A stretch of 7,030 bases of DNA from Proteiniphilum sp. UBA5267 (GTDB taxonomy: Bacteria > Bacteroidota > Bacteroidia > Bacteroidales > Dysgonomonadaceae): assembly GCA_002411515.1 (NCBI GenBank), contig DHTF01000034.1:25192-32221 (forward strand). Reading direction: 5' to 3'. Both the position numbers and the translations under genes were made by a program. Of the stretch, positions 1-6,026 are shown in pieces. How positions within the stretch are numbered: the stretch's first letter is position 1; each line of letters opens with the position of its first letter. Below the pieces are notes generated by a model. It saw nothing but the letters and a program-made list of their open reading frames with translations, ran no database searches and was not told where the DNA came from.

Positions 1-14
1 TCCTTATACATATA

Positions 15-107
15 CGGAGGGATAAGGGAGGGATAAGGGAGGGATACCGAACAAGGTAGGGACTAGGTAGGAGCATGGTGGCAACATGGTAGGAACCAGG
101 TAGCAAG
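15..107. repeat. Degenerate 11-bp tandem repeat, about 8 units
   Basis: Units start at 15, 26, 37, 48, 59, 70, 81 and 92, with a partial unit at 103, so the period is exactly 11 bp throughout. The first three units are nearly identical (consensus gggagggataa). The later ones drift to a form ending in AGGTA, with GGTAGG-like cores beginning at 55, 66, 77, 88 and 99. The purine-rich strand is the plus strand. The array ends directly at the terminator of the minus-strand gene to its right, and the first 14 bases of the window do not match the unit, so the left boundary appears to be inside the window. The period is not a multiple of three and no sensible ORF covers it, so it is probably non-coding. 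Its function is unknown. Confidence 0.8.
19..43 (+). other. Potential G-quadruplex motif
   Basis: Five GGG runs (19-21, 26-28, 30-32, 37-39, 41-43) are separated by loops of 4, 1, 4 and 1 bases. This satisfies the usual four-run G3 with loops of 1-7 rule with one run to spare. It comes directly from the first three 11-bp repeat units. Folding in vivo is inference. The G-rich strand is the non-template strand for a plus-strand transcript and the template strand for read-through from the minus-strand gene. Confidence 0.6.
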
Positions 108-140
108 AAAGGCCGCCTCATGTTTTATCATGCGACGGCC
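104..140 (-). terminator. Intrinsic terminator of the barrel-protein gene
   Basis: Read on the minus strand, GGCCGTCGCATG and CATGAGGCGGCC pair around a 6-base ATAAAA loop. The 12-position stem has one G-U wobble and one mismatch (111-140). It is followed by the short T-rich tail TTTCTTG (110 down to 104). It lies about 35 bases past the stop of the minus-strand gene ending at 174, the expected place. The plus strand has no T tract after the stem, so the terminator appears to act on the minus strand only. Confidence 0.7.
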
Positions 141-173
141 TCTCCTAATGTATAATCTTTGTGAGAATGTTTC

Positions 174-731
174 TCAGAATCGTTTTCCGATAGTGATACC
201 CAGGCGGGGGTAGGCTCCGTCGTTTGCGAAGTCGCGTCCTCCACCAAAATAGAGTTCGCCCACCCAGTTGTTGCGGGTCAGGTATTTCCACCCTATGGCT
301 ATACCCAGTCCCGCGCCAGCATTGTTTTCCGTAATGGAATTGGCTGTTTCGTTTTGATAATCAATTTCTTCCGTTTCTTTCGAAAAGAGTGCAGCATTGG
401 CTTCAATAAAAAAGCCGGCACCATATTTCTGTAGATTCTCGGCACTGCCGCCGAAGAACCAACGGACATAGGGGATTAATGCAATATCAAGAGGATAGAG
501 CTCCTTATCCAGGGAAAATCCCAGTGAGGCCCCTGCGCTGACATCGGAGTTGAGTATCCTTTCGTAGGTGATCTCGGGAAAAGATCCGAAGATGGTTGTT
601 CCCAGGTTCAGTTTCAATTCATTCTGTGGCAGGTCCTGGGATACCTTCCAGCCCATCACGCGGTGTGTCTGCTGGGAAAATGAAGCAAGACTCACCAGCA
701 AAACCGCAATCAAAAGCATTTGTTTTTTCAT
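174..731 (-). CDS. Secreted outer-membrane beta-barrel-like protein (hypothetical)
   Basis: The product is 185 residues. It opens with a clear Sec signal peptide: two Lys, then a hydrophobic stretch at about 5-16, and a likely cleavage after SFS (residue 19), leaving a Gln-rich mature N-terminus as is common in Bacteroidota. The mature part alternates polar and hydrophobic residues with Gly and aromatics. Strand-like segments include LNLGTTIFG (41-49), SAGASLGFSL (65-74), AGFFIEANAAL (105-115) and GELYFGGG (158-165). It ends YPRLGITIGKRF, with the terminal aromatic residue typical of barrel proteins folded in the outer membrane. The NLGTTIFGSFPEITYER region is reminiscent of DUF3575-type Bacteroidota proteins, but that family assignment is tentative. 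The gene lies 97 bases downstream of metG on the same strand and is followed by a good terminator. I see no convincing consensus promoter in the gap, so it may be co-transcribed with metG or use a weak promoter. The specific function is unknown. Confidence 0.8.
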   Translation of the reverse strand: MKKQMLLIAVLLVSLASFSQQTHRVMGWKVSQDLPQNELKLNLGTTIFGSFPEITYERILNSDVSAGASLGFSLDKELYPLDIALIPYVRWFFGGSAENLQKYGAGFFIEANAALFSKETEEIDYQNETANSITENNAGAGLGIAIGWKYLTRNNWVGELYFGGGRDFANDGAYPRLGITIGKRF

Positions 732-828
732 CAGATACTAATTTTATTCATGTCGATTAAATCAAATCCTATCTATTCAGATGCTTTTGACAGCAGAAAG
801 TTACGCCAATTGTGTTAAATTAATCAAA

Positions 829-2871
829 TTATACAACAGGGCTCCCCGGGCTTACCATTTTCGTGGGTGTCACCAGGGCAAGCGATCCATCGGCATTCTC
901 TGCAGAGAGGATCATTCCTTCGGACAGGATTCCCCTCATTTTCCGTGGTTCCAGGTTGGCAATAAAACAAACCTGTTTGCCCACCAACTCTTCGGGATTG
1001 GGATAGTATGCTGCTATGCCGGAAAGGATGGTCCGTTTCTGCAGCCCGTCGTCGAGCAGGAAGCGGAGCAGCTTGTCAGCTTTGGGTACCTTCTCACACT
1101 CCAGCACGGTCCCTACGCGGATATCCAGCTTTTCGAACGTGTCGAACTGAATGGATTCTTTCACCGGCTTTGCCTTATGTTCAGCTGCCTCATTGGCTTT
1201 CTTGGTATCCTCCAATTTTTGAATCTGTTTTTCGATTGTTTCGTCTTCGATCTTTTCAAACAAAAGTTCCGCTTTGCCAAGTTGGTGTCCTTCCGCAAGG
1301 AGATCGAAATCGCCAAGTTGGCTCCAGTTCAGGTGGTCGGTGCGAAGGAATACCAATAGTTTTTCGGCCGTGAAGGGCAGGAACGGTTCTACCACGATGG
1401 CGAGGTTGGCTGTAATTTGCAGGGCGATGTTGAGGATGGTCGCTGTACGCTCCATGTCTGTTTTGGCCGTTTTCCACGGCTCTGTATCTGCGAGGTACTT
1501 GTTTCCGATGCGTGCCAGGTTCATCGCTTCTTTCTGAGCCTCCCGGAAATGATAATTTTCAAGCTGCTGTTCCACGGCCTCCTTCACCTGCTTTGCTTCT
1601 GCGATGGTGTCAAGGTCATATTGGGTGAGCTCCCCGGCAGCAGGGATCTTGTTGTCGAAATATTTTTGGGTGAGCACCAGCGCCCGGTTCACGAAGTTGC
1701 CCAGCACTGCCACCAGCTCGTTGTTGTTGCGTGCCTGGAAGTCTTTCCAGGTGAAATCGTTGTCCTTGGTCTCCGGTGCGTTGGCGGTGAGCACATAACG
1801 CAGCACATCCTGTTTCCCGGGGAAATCTTCCAGATATTCGTGGAGCCACACTGCCCAGTTGCGTGAGGTAGATATCTTTCCTCCTTCAAGGTTCAGGAAC
1901 TCATTGGCAGGAACGTTCTCCGGCAGGATATAGGACCCTTCGGCCTTCAGCATCGACGGGAAGACGATGCAGTGAAACACGATGTTGTCCTTCCCGATGA
2001 AGTGCACAAGCTTGGTCTCTTCATCCTTCCACCATTTTTCCCAACTATCGGGCAGCAATTCTTTCGTATTGGAGATATATCCGATGGGGGCGTCAAACCA
2101 AACATAGAGCACTTTGCCTTCAGCACCTTCTACAGGGACAGGCACGCCCCAGTCGAGGTCGCGGCTCACCGCGCGCGGCTGCAGGCCCAGGTCGAGCCAC
2201 GACTTGCACTGACCGTAAACGTTGGTCTTCCACTCTTTGTGGTTCTCCAGTATCCACTGGCGCAGCCATGCTTCGTGCTTGTCCAGGGGCAGATACCAGT
2301 GCTTTGTGTTCCGCATCACCGGCACACTGCCGCTCAGGGTAGATTTGGGATTGATCAGGTCGGTGGGGCTGAGCGAGGTGCCACATTGTTCGCACTGGTC
2401 GCCATATGCTCTTTCATTGCCACAGTGCGGGCATGTTCCGGTAATATACCGGTCTGCCAGGAACTGACCAGCTTCCTCGTCGTAATACTGCTCGCTATCC
2501 TGCTCGGTAAACTCGTTTTTATCATAGAGCGTGCGGAAAAAGTCGGACGCTGTTTTACGATGTGTATCGGAAGTGGTGCGGGAGTAAATATCGAAGGTGA
2601 TTCCAAACTCGGCGAATGACGCTTTGATCAGCTCGTGATAACGGTCCACGATATCCTGGGGCGTGACACCCTCTTTGCGGGCTTTGATGGTGATGGGGAT
2701 TCCATGCTCATCGGAGCCGCCGATGAAGAGTACTTCTTCACCTTTCAGACGAAGGTAGCGGGCATAGATGTCGGCAGGAACATATACCCCTGCCAGGTGT
2801 CCGATATGCACCGGCCCATTGGCATAGGGCAGCGCAGATGTGATCAGAGTGCGTTTGAATTGTTTCGACAT
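829..2871 (-). CDS. metG: Methionine--tRNA ligase (methionyl-tRNA synthetase)
   Basis: A cytoplasmic class I aminoacyl-tRNA synthetase of 680 residues that charges tRNA-Met with methionine using ATP. The N-terminal Rossmann domain has the HIGH signature at 22-25, after PYANGP. A zinc knuckle follows, with Cys 147, 150, 160 and 163, nearly the same numbering as in E. coli MetRS. The KMSKS loop reads KISTS (332-336, then RN), a form I associate with Bacteroidota. A helical anticodon-binding domain follows. From about 572 to the end is a fused EMAP-II/Trbp111-type tRNA-binding OB domain ([14 protein letters not shown], then [12 protein letters not shown]). The length is normal for the long MetRS form. 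The open frame extends 24 codons further, to an ATG at 2943. I prefer the ATG at 2871, because homology starts at [20 protein letters not shown] and a TAnnTTTG box at 2916-2923 lies inside the extension, so transcripts from it would not contain the upstream ATG. The barrel-protein gene lies downstream on the same strand. Confidence 0.97.
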   Translation of the reverse strand: MSKQFKRTLITSALPYANGPVHIGHLAGVYVPADIYARYLRLKGEEVLFIGGSDEHGIPITIKARKEGVTPQDIVDRYHELIKASFAEFGITFDIYSRTTSDTHRKTASDFFRTLYDKNEFTEQDSEQYYDEEAGQFLADRYITGTCPHCGNERAYGDQCEQCGTSLSPTDLINPKSTLSGSVPVMRNTKHWYLPLDKHEAWLRQWILENHKEWKTNVYGQCKSWLDLGLQPRAVSRDLDWGVPVPVEGAEGKVLYVWFDAPIGYISNTKELLPDSWEKWWKDEETKLVHFIGKDNIVFHCIVFPSMLKAEGSYILPENVPANEFLNLEGGKISTSRNWAVWLHEYLEDFPGKQDVLRYVLTANAPETKDNDFTWKDFQARNNNELVAVLGNFVNRALVLTQKYFDNKIPAAGELTQYDLDTIAEAKQVKEAVEQQLENYHFREAQKEAMNLARIGNKYLADTEPWKTAKTDMERTATILNIALQITANLAIVVEPFLPFTAEKLLVFLRTDHLNWSQLGDFDLLAEGHQLGKAELLFEKIEDETIEKQIQKLEDTKKANEAAEHKAKPVKESIQFDTFEKLDIRVGTVLECEKVPKADKLLRFLLDDGLQKRTILSGIAAYYPNPEELVGKQVCFIANLEPRKMRGILSEGMILSAENADGSLALVTPTKMVSPGSPVV

Positions 2872-2915
2872 ATGGATTGCAGCAAAAATAAAGGATTGCT
2901 TTTTGTTATAGTTCG

Positions 2916-2923
2916 CAAAGGTA
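2916..2923 (-). promoter_or_regulatory. Predicted -7 box of the metG promoter
   Basis: The minus strand reads TACCTTTG, followed by C, an exact match to the Bacteroidota -7 consensus TAnnTTTG. It is 44 bases before the metG ATG at 2871, implying a leader of roughly 35-40 bases. The expected -33 TTTG/TTG is not clearly present; the best candidate is GTG at 2943-2941, spaced 17. A second match, TATTTTTG (2890-2883), sits too close to the start codon to be the main promoter of a leadered mRNA. Confidence 0.5.
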
Positions 2924-3084
2924 CGAAAAATAGCTTTTTTCACGGCATGATTCCTGCAATAAATCCTTTGTGGCTACTTGGTGATATTTTGCAAAAACAT
3001 CTTGCCCGCCGAAGTGTTATATGGAAACGAATAATACATTTTATGTATTGAGGAAGAGACGCTTGCCTTCTCTCGGATAAAACA

Positions 3085-3120
3085 ATCGGGTACGAATTTC
3101 AATTTGCAGGGAAAAACAGT
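3085..3120 (+). repeat. Partial duplicate of the 5' end of the downstream SDR gene
   Basis: This 36-base segment matches 3151-3186, which covers seven bases before the SDR start codon and its first nine-plus codons, at 31 of 36 positions. All five differences are transitions. The offset is 66 bases, exactly 22 codons, so the copy lies in the SDR frame. It reads ACG (where the gene has ATG), then N-F-N-L-Q-G-K-T-V and a TAA at 3122-3124. The within-codon changes in Asn and Leu are synonymous. Similarity stops abruptly on both sides. It has no start codon and no SD-like sequence, so it is unlikely to be translated. It may be a relic of a tandem duplication or a regulatory decoy; the sequence alone cannot tell. 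Confidence 0.75.
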
Positions 3121-3157
3121 TTAACGCAAACAAACGAAAGGGAGTCGATTATTGGGT

Positions 3158-3946
3158 ATGAACTTCAATTTACAGGGAAAAACAGCCATTATTGGCGGAA
3201 GCAGCAAAGGACTTGGCAAGGCGTGCGCCGTGGCACTGGCACGTGAGGGTGCAAATATTGTGTTGTGCGCCAGAAACGAAGAAACATTGCAACAGGCGCA
3301 ACGGGAGATTGTAGCACTGGGTGTGCCAACCCTTGCCCTGGTAGCGGATATGACCAGCGCCGATGACAACGTGCGCATTGTGCGGGAGACAGTGAACTGT
3401 TTCGGTGGGGTAGATATCCTGGTGAATAATTCTGGTGGGCCCAAACCGGGTACTTTCCGTGAGATTTCCGAGGAGGATCTGGATGATGCCTACCAGTCGG
3501 TATTGAAATACAATATCCGGATGATCGGGCTCTGTCTGCCCTACATGGAGCAGAAAGGGTGGGGCAGGATTGTCAACATCACTTCAATAACCGTGAAAGA
3601 ACCGGCTCCCAATATGGTGCTTTCGAATATTTTCCGTACGGCTGTGGCCAGTTATGCAAGCACCATCAGCAAGGAGCTGATCGCAAAGGGAATCACCATC
3701 AACAACGTGGCTCCCGGTTACTTCCGAACCGACAGGGTTACACAACTGATGAGGGCACGTGCTGAAGCGAAAGGCATCTCCGTAGAGGAGTATGAGCAGG
3801 AAGCAATCGAAGCCTTTCCGCACAAGCGCTATATGGATCCGCAGGAACTGGGTGACCTGGTGGCTTACCTCTGCTCGGAGCAGGCTCGCTCTGTGAATGG
3901 TACCACCATTCAAATAGACGGAGGCCTGCTCAACGGATTGCTCTGA
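3158..3946 (+). CDS. SDR-family oxidoreductase, atypical active site
   Basis: A 262-residue cytoplasmic protein with a complete short-chain dehydrogenase/reductase fold. It has a glycine-rich nucleotide site GGSSKGLG (13-20, in place of TGxxxGxG), VADM near 62-65 where the adenine ring packs, NNSGG (90-94, the NNAG motif), the structural Asn at 119, Ser143 in NITS, and PG (186-187), with a C-terminal IDGG. Counting 13 residues from Ser143 puts Ser156 where the catalytic Tyr should be and Arg160 where the YxxxK Lys should be (LSNIFR). This pattern is known in a beta-ketoacyl-ACP-reductase-like SDR subgroup with an imperfect catalytic tetrad, so it is probably not a broken gene; substrate and activity are unknown. 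I chose the ATG at 3158. An in-frame TTG at 3152 would add two residues and is better spaced (7 bases) from an SD-like AGGGAG at 3139-3144. No TAnnTTTG promoter was found upstream. The gene is divergent from metG and converges on the symporter gene. Confidence 0.9.
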   Translation: MNFNLQGKTAIIGGSSKGLGKACAVALAREGANIVLCARNEETLQQAQREIVALGVPTLALVADMTSADDNVRIVRETVNCFGGVDILVNNSGGPKPGTFREISEEDLDDAYQSVLKYNIRMIGLCLPYMEQKGWGRIVNITSITVKEPAPNMVLSNIFRTAVASYASTISKELIAKGITINNVAPGYFRTDRVTQLMRARAEAKGISVEEYEQEAIEAFPHKRYMDPQELGDLVAYLCSEQARSVNGTTIQIDGGLLNGLL

Positions 3947-3987
3947 ACGACTTGACTTTTTTACCGCATTGCATGCCAATAAAACAG

Positions 3988-4003
3988 AGACATCCAGATG
4001 TCT
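3988..4003 (-). terminator. Possible terminator hairpin between convergent genes
   Basis: AGACAT and ATGTCT form a perfect 6-bp stem around a 4-base loop. On the minus strand it is followed, three bases later, by a T-rich stretch (CTGTTTTATT), so it could stop transcripts from the symporter gene about 150 bases after its stop. On the plus strand no T tract follows, although it sits shortly after the SDR stop. The stem is short and AT-rich, so this is a weak call. Confidence 0.3.
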
Positions 4004-4080
4004 TACGGGGATCCATTGCTCGTGATGTACGTAAAAAGGGTAGTTGCTCCAATATCTTCGATAAGACAAATGAACAGAAG

Positions 4081-4094
4081 CCAAGTTTACTTGG
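4081..4094. terminator. Short perfect palindrome, possible weak terminator
   Basis: CCAAGT and ACTTGG form a perfect inverted repeat with a 2-base spacer (or a 5-bp stem with a 4-base loop), 59 bases past the symporter stop. The minus-strand tail CTTCTGTT is only modestly T-rich. It could act in termination together with the hairpin at 3988-4003, or be the end of the adjacent repeat-like segment. Confidence 0.3.
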
Positions 4095-4143
4095 ATTGCG
4101 TCATTGCGAGTAAATATCTACGTGAGTGAACGAAGCAAGTTTC
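4089..4143. repeat. Degenerate dispersed-repeat-like segment
   Basis: The segment contains GCGTCATTGCGAG (4098-4110) and GAACGAAGCAAG (4128-4139). Together these resemble the widespread intergenic repeat family of the form GTCATTGCGAG...GAAGCAATC, here with a divergent middle. Its ends carry ACTTG (4089-4093) and CAAGT (4136-4140) in inverted orientation. A GAAGC(C)AAGTTT direct repeat also flanks it (4078-4089 and 4132-4142). Only one copy is in the window, so repeat status cannot be shown here. Confidence 0.3.
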
Positions 4144-4152
4144 TGCTACACC

Positions 4153-5871
4153 CTACTTGTTTTTCAGGAACTTTTCGTTCGGATACTCTTTTTTGAACCC
4201 ATCCCAGTAATCACCGATGGTCTGCTTCACCTCTCTGTGCAGAATCAGCAGCCCGATCAGGTTGGGAACCGTCATAAAGGCCACAGTGAGCATGGAGAGG
4301 TTCCAGATGATGGTGGTGTCGATGAAAGAGGCCACAAAAAAGGCGATCACAAAAATAATCCGGTAAAGCATGACGTACTTTGCACCCACCAGGTAGGTTA
4401 CTGCCCTGTCGCCATAGTAGGACCAGGCAATGGCGGTGGAGAAGGCGAACAGCAGCAACCCGAGGGCGACAATATACTTGCCGGAATCGCCCAGGAAGCT
4501 CTGCGTATAAGCCACCGTGGTAAGCGGGGCACTGTGTATCAGCGAGGAGCCTGTGAAAACAAGATCGCTTGAAGTCTGCACCACTCTTCCCTTCTCCACG
4601 GTTATTTCTCCGGTAAAAGGGACCCCTCCCTTGCTTACCGCTATTTCTTCTGCTACCGAACGGGCATGGAGAATAGAATTGTCGTTTTGAATTTTCCCGT
4701 CAACTACATCGAGGGTGCCTGTAAACAAGGGTAAGGTGGCTTTGTTGTTCAGGTAATCTCCCAACAGGGCCGCATGGGCGGCATTGTGTTCATCATAACG
4801 CTCTGCCAGCACCACCATGTCGGTTCGCTGAAACTGGTTGGGTACTTTCTGGTTCCACACGCCCGAGGAGAGGAGTACCATCCCCGTGAGGAAGCAGATG
4901 ATGATGGTGTCGATAAAGGGCTCCAGGATTGCGACCATTCCCTCCGATACCGGTTCATGTGCCTTGGCAGCGGCATGGGCAATGGGTGCCGATCCCTGAC
5001 CGGCTTCGTTGGAGAAGAGTCCCCGGTTTACACCATTGTTGAAAGCAAAAGCAAATCCGGCCCCAAGGAAACCACCTACAGCTGCCGTGCCAGTGAATAC
5101 GTTGGTGAAAAGTGACACAAAAGAGGGAACGATATTCTGGTAATTGGAGATGATCACCGCTATAGCCCCCAGAAAATAGACAATGGCCATGAAGGGTACT
5201 AGCTTTTCAGTGACTTGGGCAATGCGTCGGATACCGCCGATGATGATCAGGGCCAGTAATACAGCCATCACTGCACCGGTGATGACGTGTTGAACGCCGA
5301 AAGTGGCAAAGATGGCATTGGAGATGCTGTTGATTTGTGGGAGACTTCCTGTCCCGAAAGAGGATAACACGGTAGCGATTGCGAAGAATCCCCCGAGCCA
5401 GTATCCCGTTTTGATTGTTTTGCCGTTTTTTAAGGAGATGTTCAACCTTTTTTTCATGAAATACATCGGTCCCCCGGCAACCATTCCCTGCTCGTCGAAA
5501 TCCCTGTATTTGTGTGACAGGGTTACCTCCACAAATTTCGTACACATGCCCAGGAATGCGGTCGCCAACATCCAGAAAAGCGCCGCGGGGCCTCCTAGGT
5601 GGACGGCCAGCGCCACGCCGGCAATATTTCCCGTACCCACTGTCCCTGACAAGGCAGTTGCCAGTGACTGAAAGTGGGTGGTGTCACCGCGGTCGCTTTT
5701 TTTATCGTATTTCCCTTTGACGATGCGAAGGGCATGCCTGAAATAACGGATCTGTGGAAACTTTAGATAGAGTGTAAAGAACAAACCGGTGCCGAGAAGG
5801 AGGAAAATAAACCAGTTGTTGCCACCGATATATGAATGTAAAGTGGTGAAGAACGCATTGATTTGCTGCAT
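4153..5871 (-). CDS. AGCS-family sodium:alanine/glycine symporter
   Basis: A 572-residue inner-membrane protein predicted to import alanine or glycine with Na+ (AGCS family, Pfam Na_Ala_symp, LeuT-like fold). Family signatures are [17 protein letters not shown] (73-89), GGPMYFM (133-139) and [19 protein letters not shown] (284-302). About 11 hydrophobic segments are visible, near 20-37, 70-91, 95-116, 158-174, 196-213, 224-243, 262-280, 315-336, 465-487, 498-518 and 522-546. The basic loop after segment 1 (R42-R61) suggests an outside N-terminus. The usual family length is about 440-490. The excess is an insert at roughly 341-446, between segments 8 and 9, which is polar, partly beta-like and contains repeated FTG motifs. 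The family sequence resumes at APLTTVAY and [14 protein letters not shown], so the frame is intact. The gene is monocistronic as far as visible, with an AT-rich leader and its own predicted -7 box. The exact substrate is inferred from the family only. Confidence 0.95.
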   Translation of the reverse strand: MQQINAFFTTLHSYIGGNNWFIFLLLGTGLFFTLYLKFPQIRYFRHALRIVKGKYDKKSDRGDTTHFQSLATALSGTVGTGNIAGVALAVHLGGPAALFWMLATAFLGMCTKFVEVTLSHKYRDFDEQGMVAGGPMYFMKKRLNISLKNGKTIKTGYWLGGFFAIATVLSSFGTGSLPQINSISNAIFATFGVQHVITGAVMAVLLALIIIGGIRRIAQVTEKLVPFMAIVYFLGAIAVIISNYQNIVPSFVSLFTNVFTGTAAVGGFLGAGFAFAFNNGVNRGLFSNEAGQGSAPIAHAAAKAHEPVSEGMVAILEPFIDTIIICFLTGMVLLSSGVWNQKVPNQFQRTDMVVLAERYDEHNAAHAALLGDYLNNKATLPLFTGTLDVVDGKIQNDNSILHARSVAEEIAVSKGGVPFTGEITVEKGRVVQTSSDLVFTGSSLIHSAPLTTVAYTQSFLGDSGKYIVALGLLLFAFSTAIAWSYYGDRAVTYLVGAKYVMLYRIIFVIAFFVASFIDTTIIWNLSMLTVAFMTVPNLIGLLILHREVKQTIGDYWDGFKKEYPNEKFLKNK

Positions 5872-5911
5872 AAAGTGTGAGCAATTTGTGTTAATTGAAT
5901 ACCTTGGGTAC

Positions 5912-5919
5912 CAAAAATA
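5912..5919 (-). promoter_or_regulatory. Predicted -7 box of the symporter promoter
   Basis: The minus strand reads TATTTTTG, matching TAnnTTTG, 40 bases before the ATG at 5871; the implied leader is about 30-35 bases. No TTTG or TTG is found at the expected -33 distance. The upstream DNA (5913-5945) is very AT-rich, which could compensate as an UP-like element. This last point is inference. Confidence 0.45.
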
Positions 5920-5991
5920 AAAATAATCTTTTAATTAATTGTTGAAATATTGCTTAAAATATGAAATTTCCTGCCTGAAGGAGCAATCTTT

Positions 5992-6008
5992 GTTATCTTT
6001 GCGATAAC
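5992..6008 (+). promoter_or_regulatory. -7 box inside a perfect inverted repeat (oxidoreductase promoter)
   Basis: TATCTTTG at 5994-6001 matches the Bacteroidota -7 consensus TAnnTTTG and is 25 bases before the ATG at 6027, giving a short leader of about 18-20 bases. The -33 position is poor (CCTG at 5970-5973, spacing 20). The box lies within GTTATC-TTTGC-GATAAC (5992-6008), a perfect 6-bp inverted repeat with a 5-base spacer. Repeats of this kind over a promoter core often bind a dimeric regulator, but no regulator gene is in the window. Confidence 0.5.
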
Positions 6009-6026
6009 TTTTTTTACATCATCATC

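Noticed and set aside
825..833. TATAATTTG on the minus strand as a promoter for the barrel-protein gene
   Set aside because: Spacing between TA and TTTG is three bases instead of two and it overlaps the metG stop; AT-rich DNA produces such near matches easily.
781..1359. 192-codon plus-strand open frame within metG
   Set aside because: Antisense to the well-supported metG coding sequence; its translation is Cys/Phe-rich with no recognisable motif, as expected of a shadow frame.
1972..2619. 215-codon plus-strand open frame within metG
   Set aside because: Also antisense to metG; it covers the zinc-knuckle and catalytic region on the other strand and shows no family signature of its own.
2872..2915. 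SAM or T-box type riboswitch ahead of metG
   Set aside because: The leader implied by the -7 box is only about 40 bases, too short, with no stem-loop or specifier-like structure.
2635..3051. 138-codon plus-strand frame extending from metG into the metG/SDR gap
   Set aside because: Its start is antisense inside metG and the intergenic part shows no protein-like features.
3054..3074. AGAGA...TCTCT hairpin upstream of the SDR gene
   Set aside because: Only a 5-bp stem with a long loop and no tail or conserved context; likely chance.
3584..4084. 166-codon minus-strand frame running from the SDR gene into the convergent gap
   Set aside because: Mostly antisense to the SDR gene; no motif, no promoter box ahead of it, and no signal peptide.
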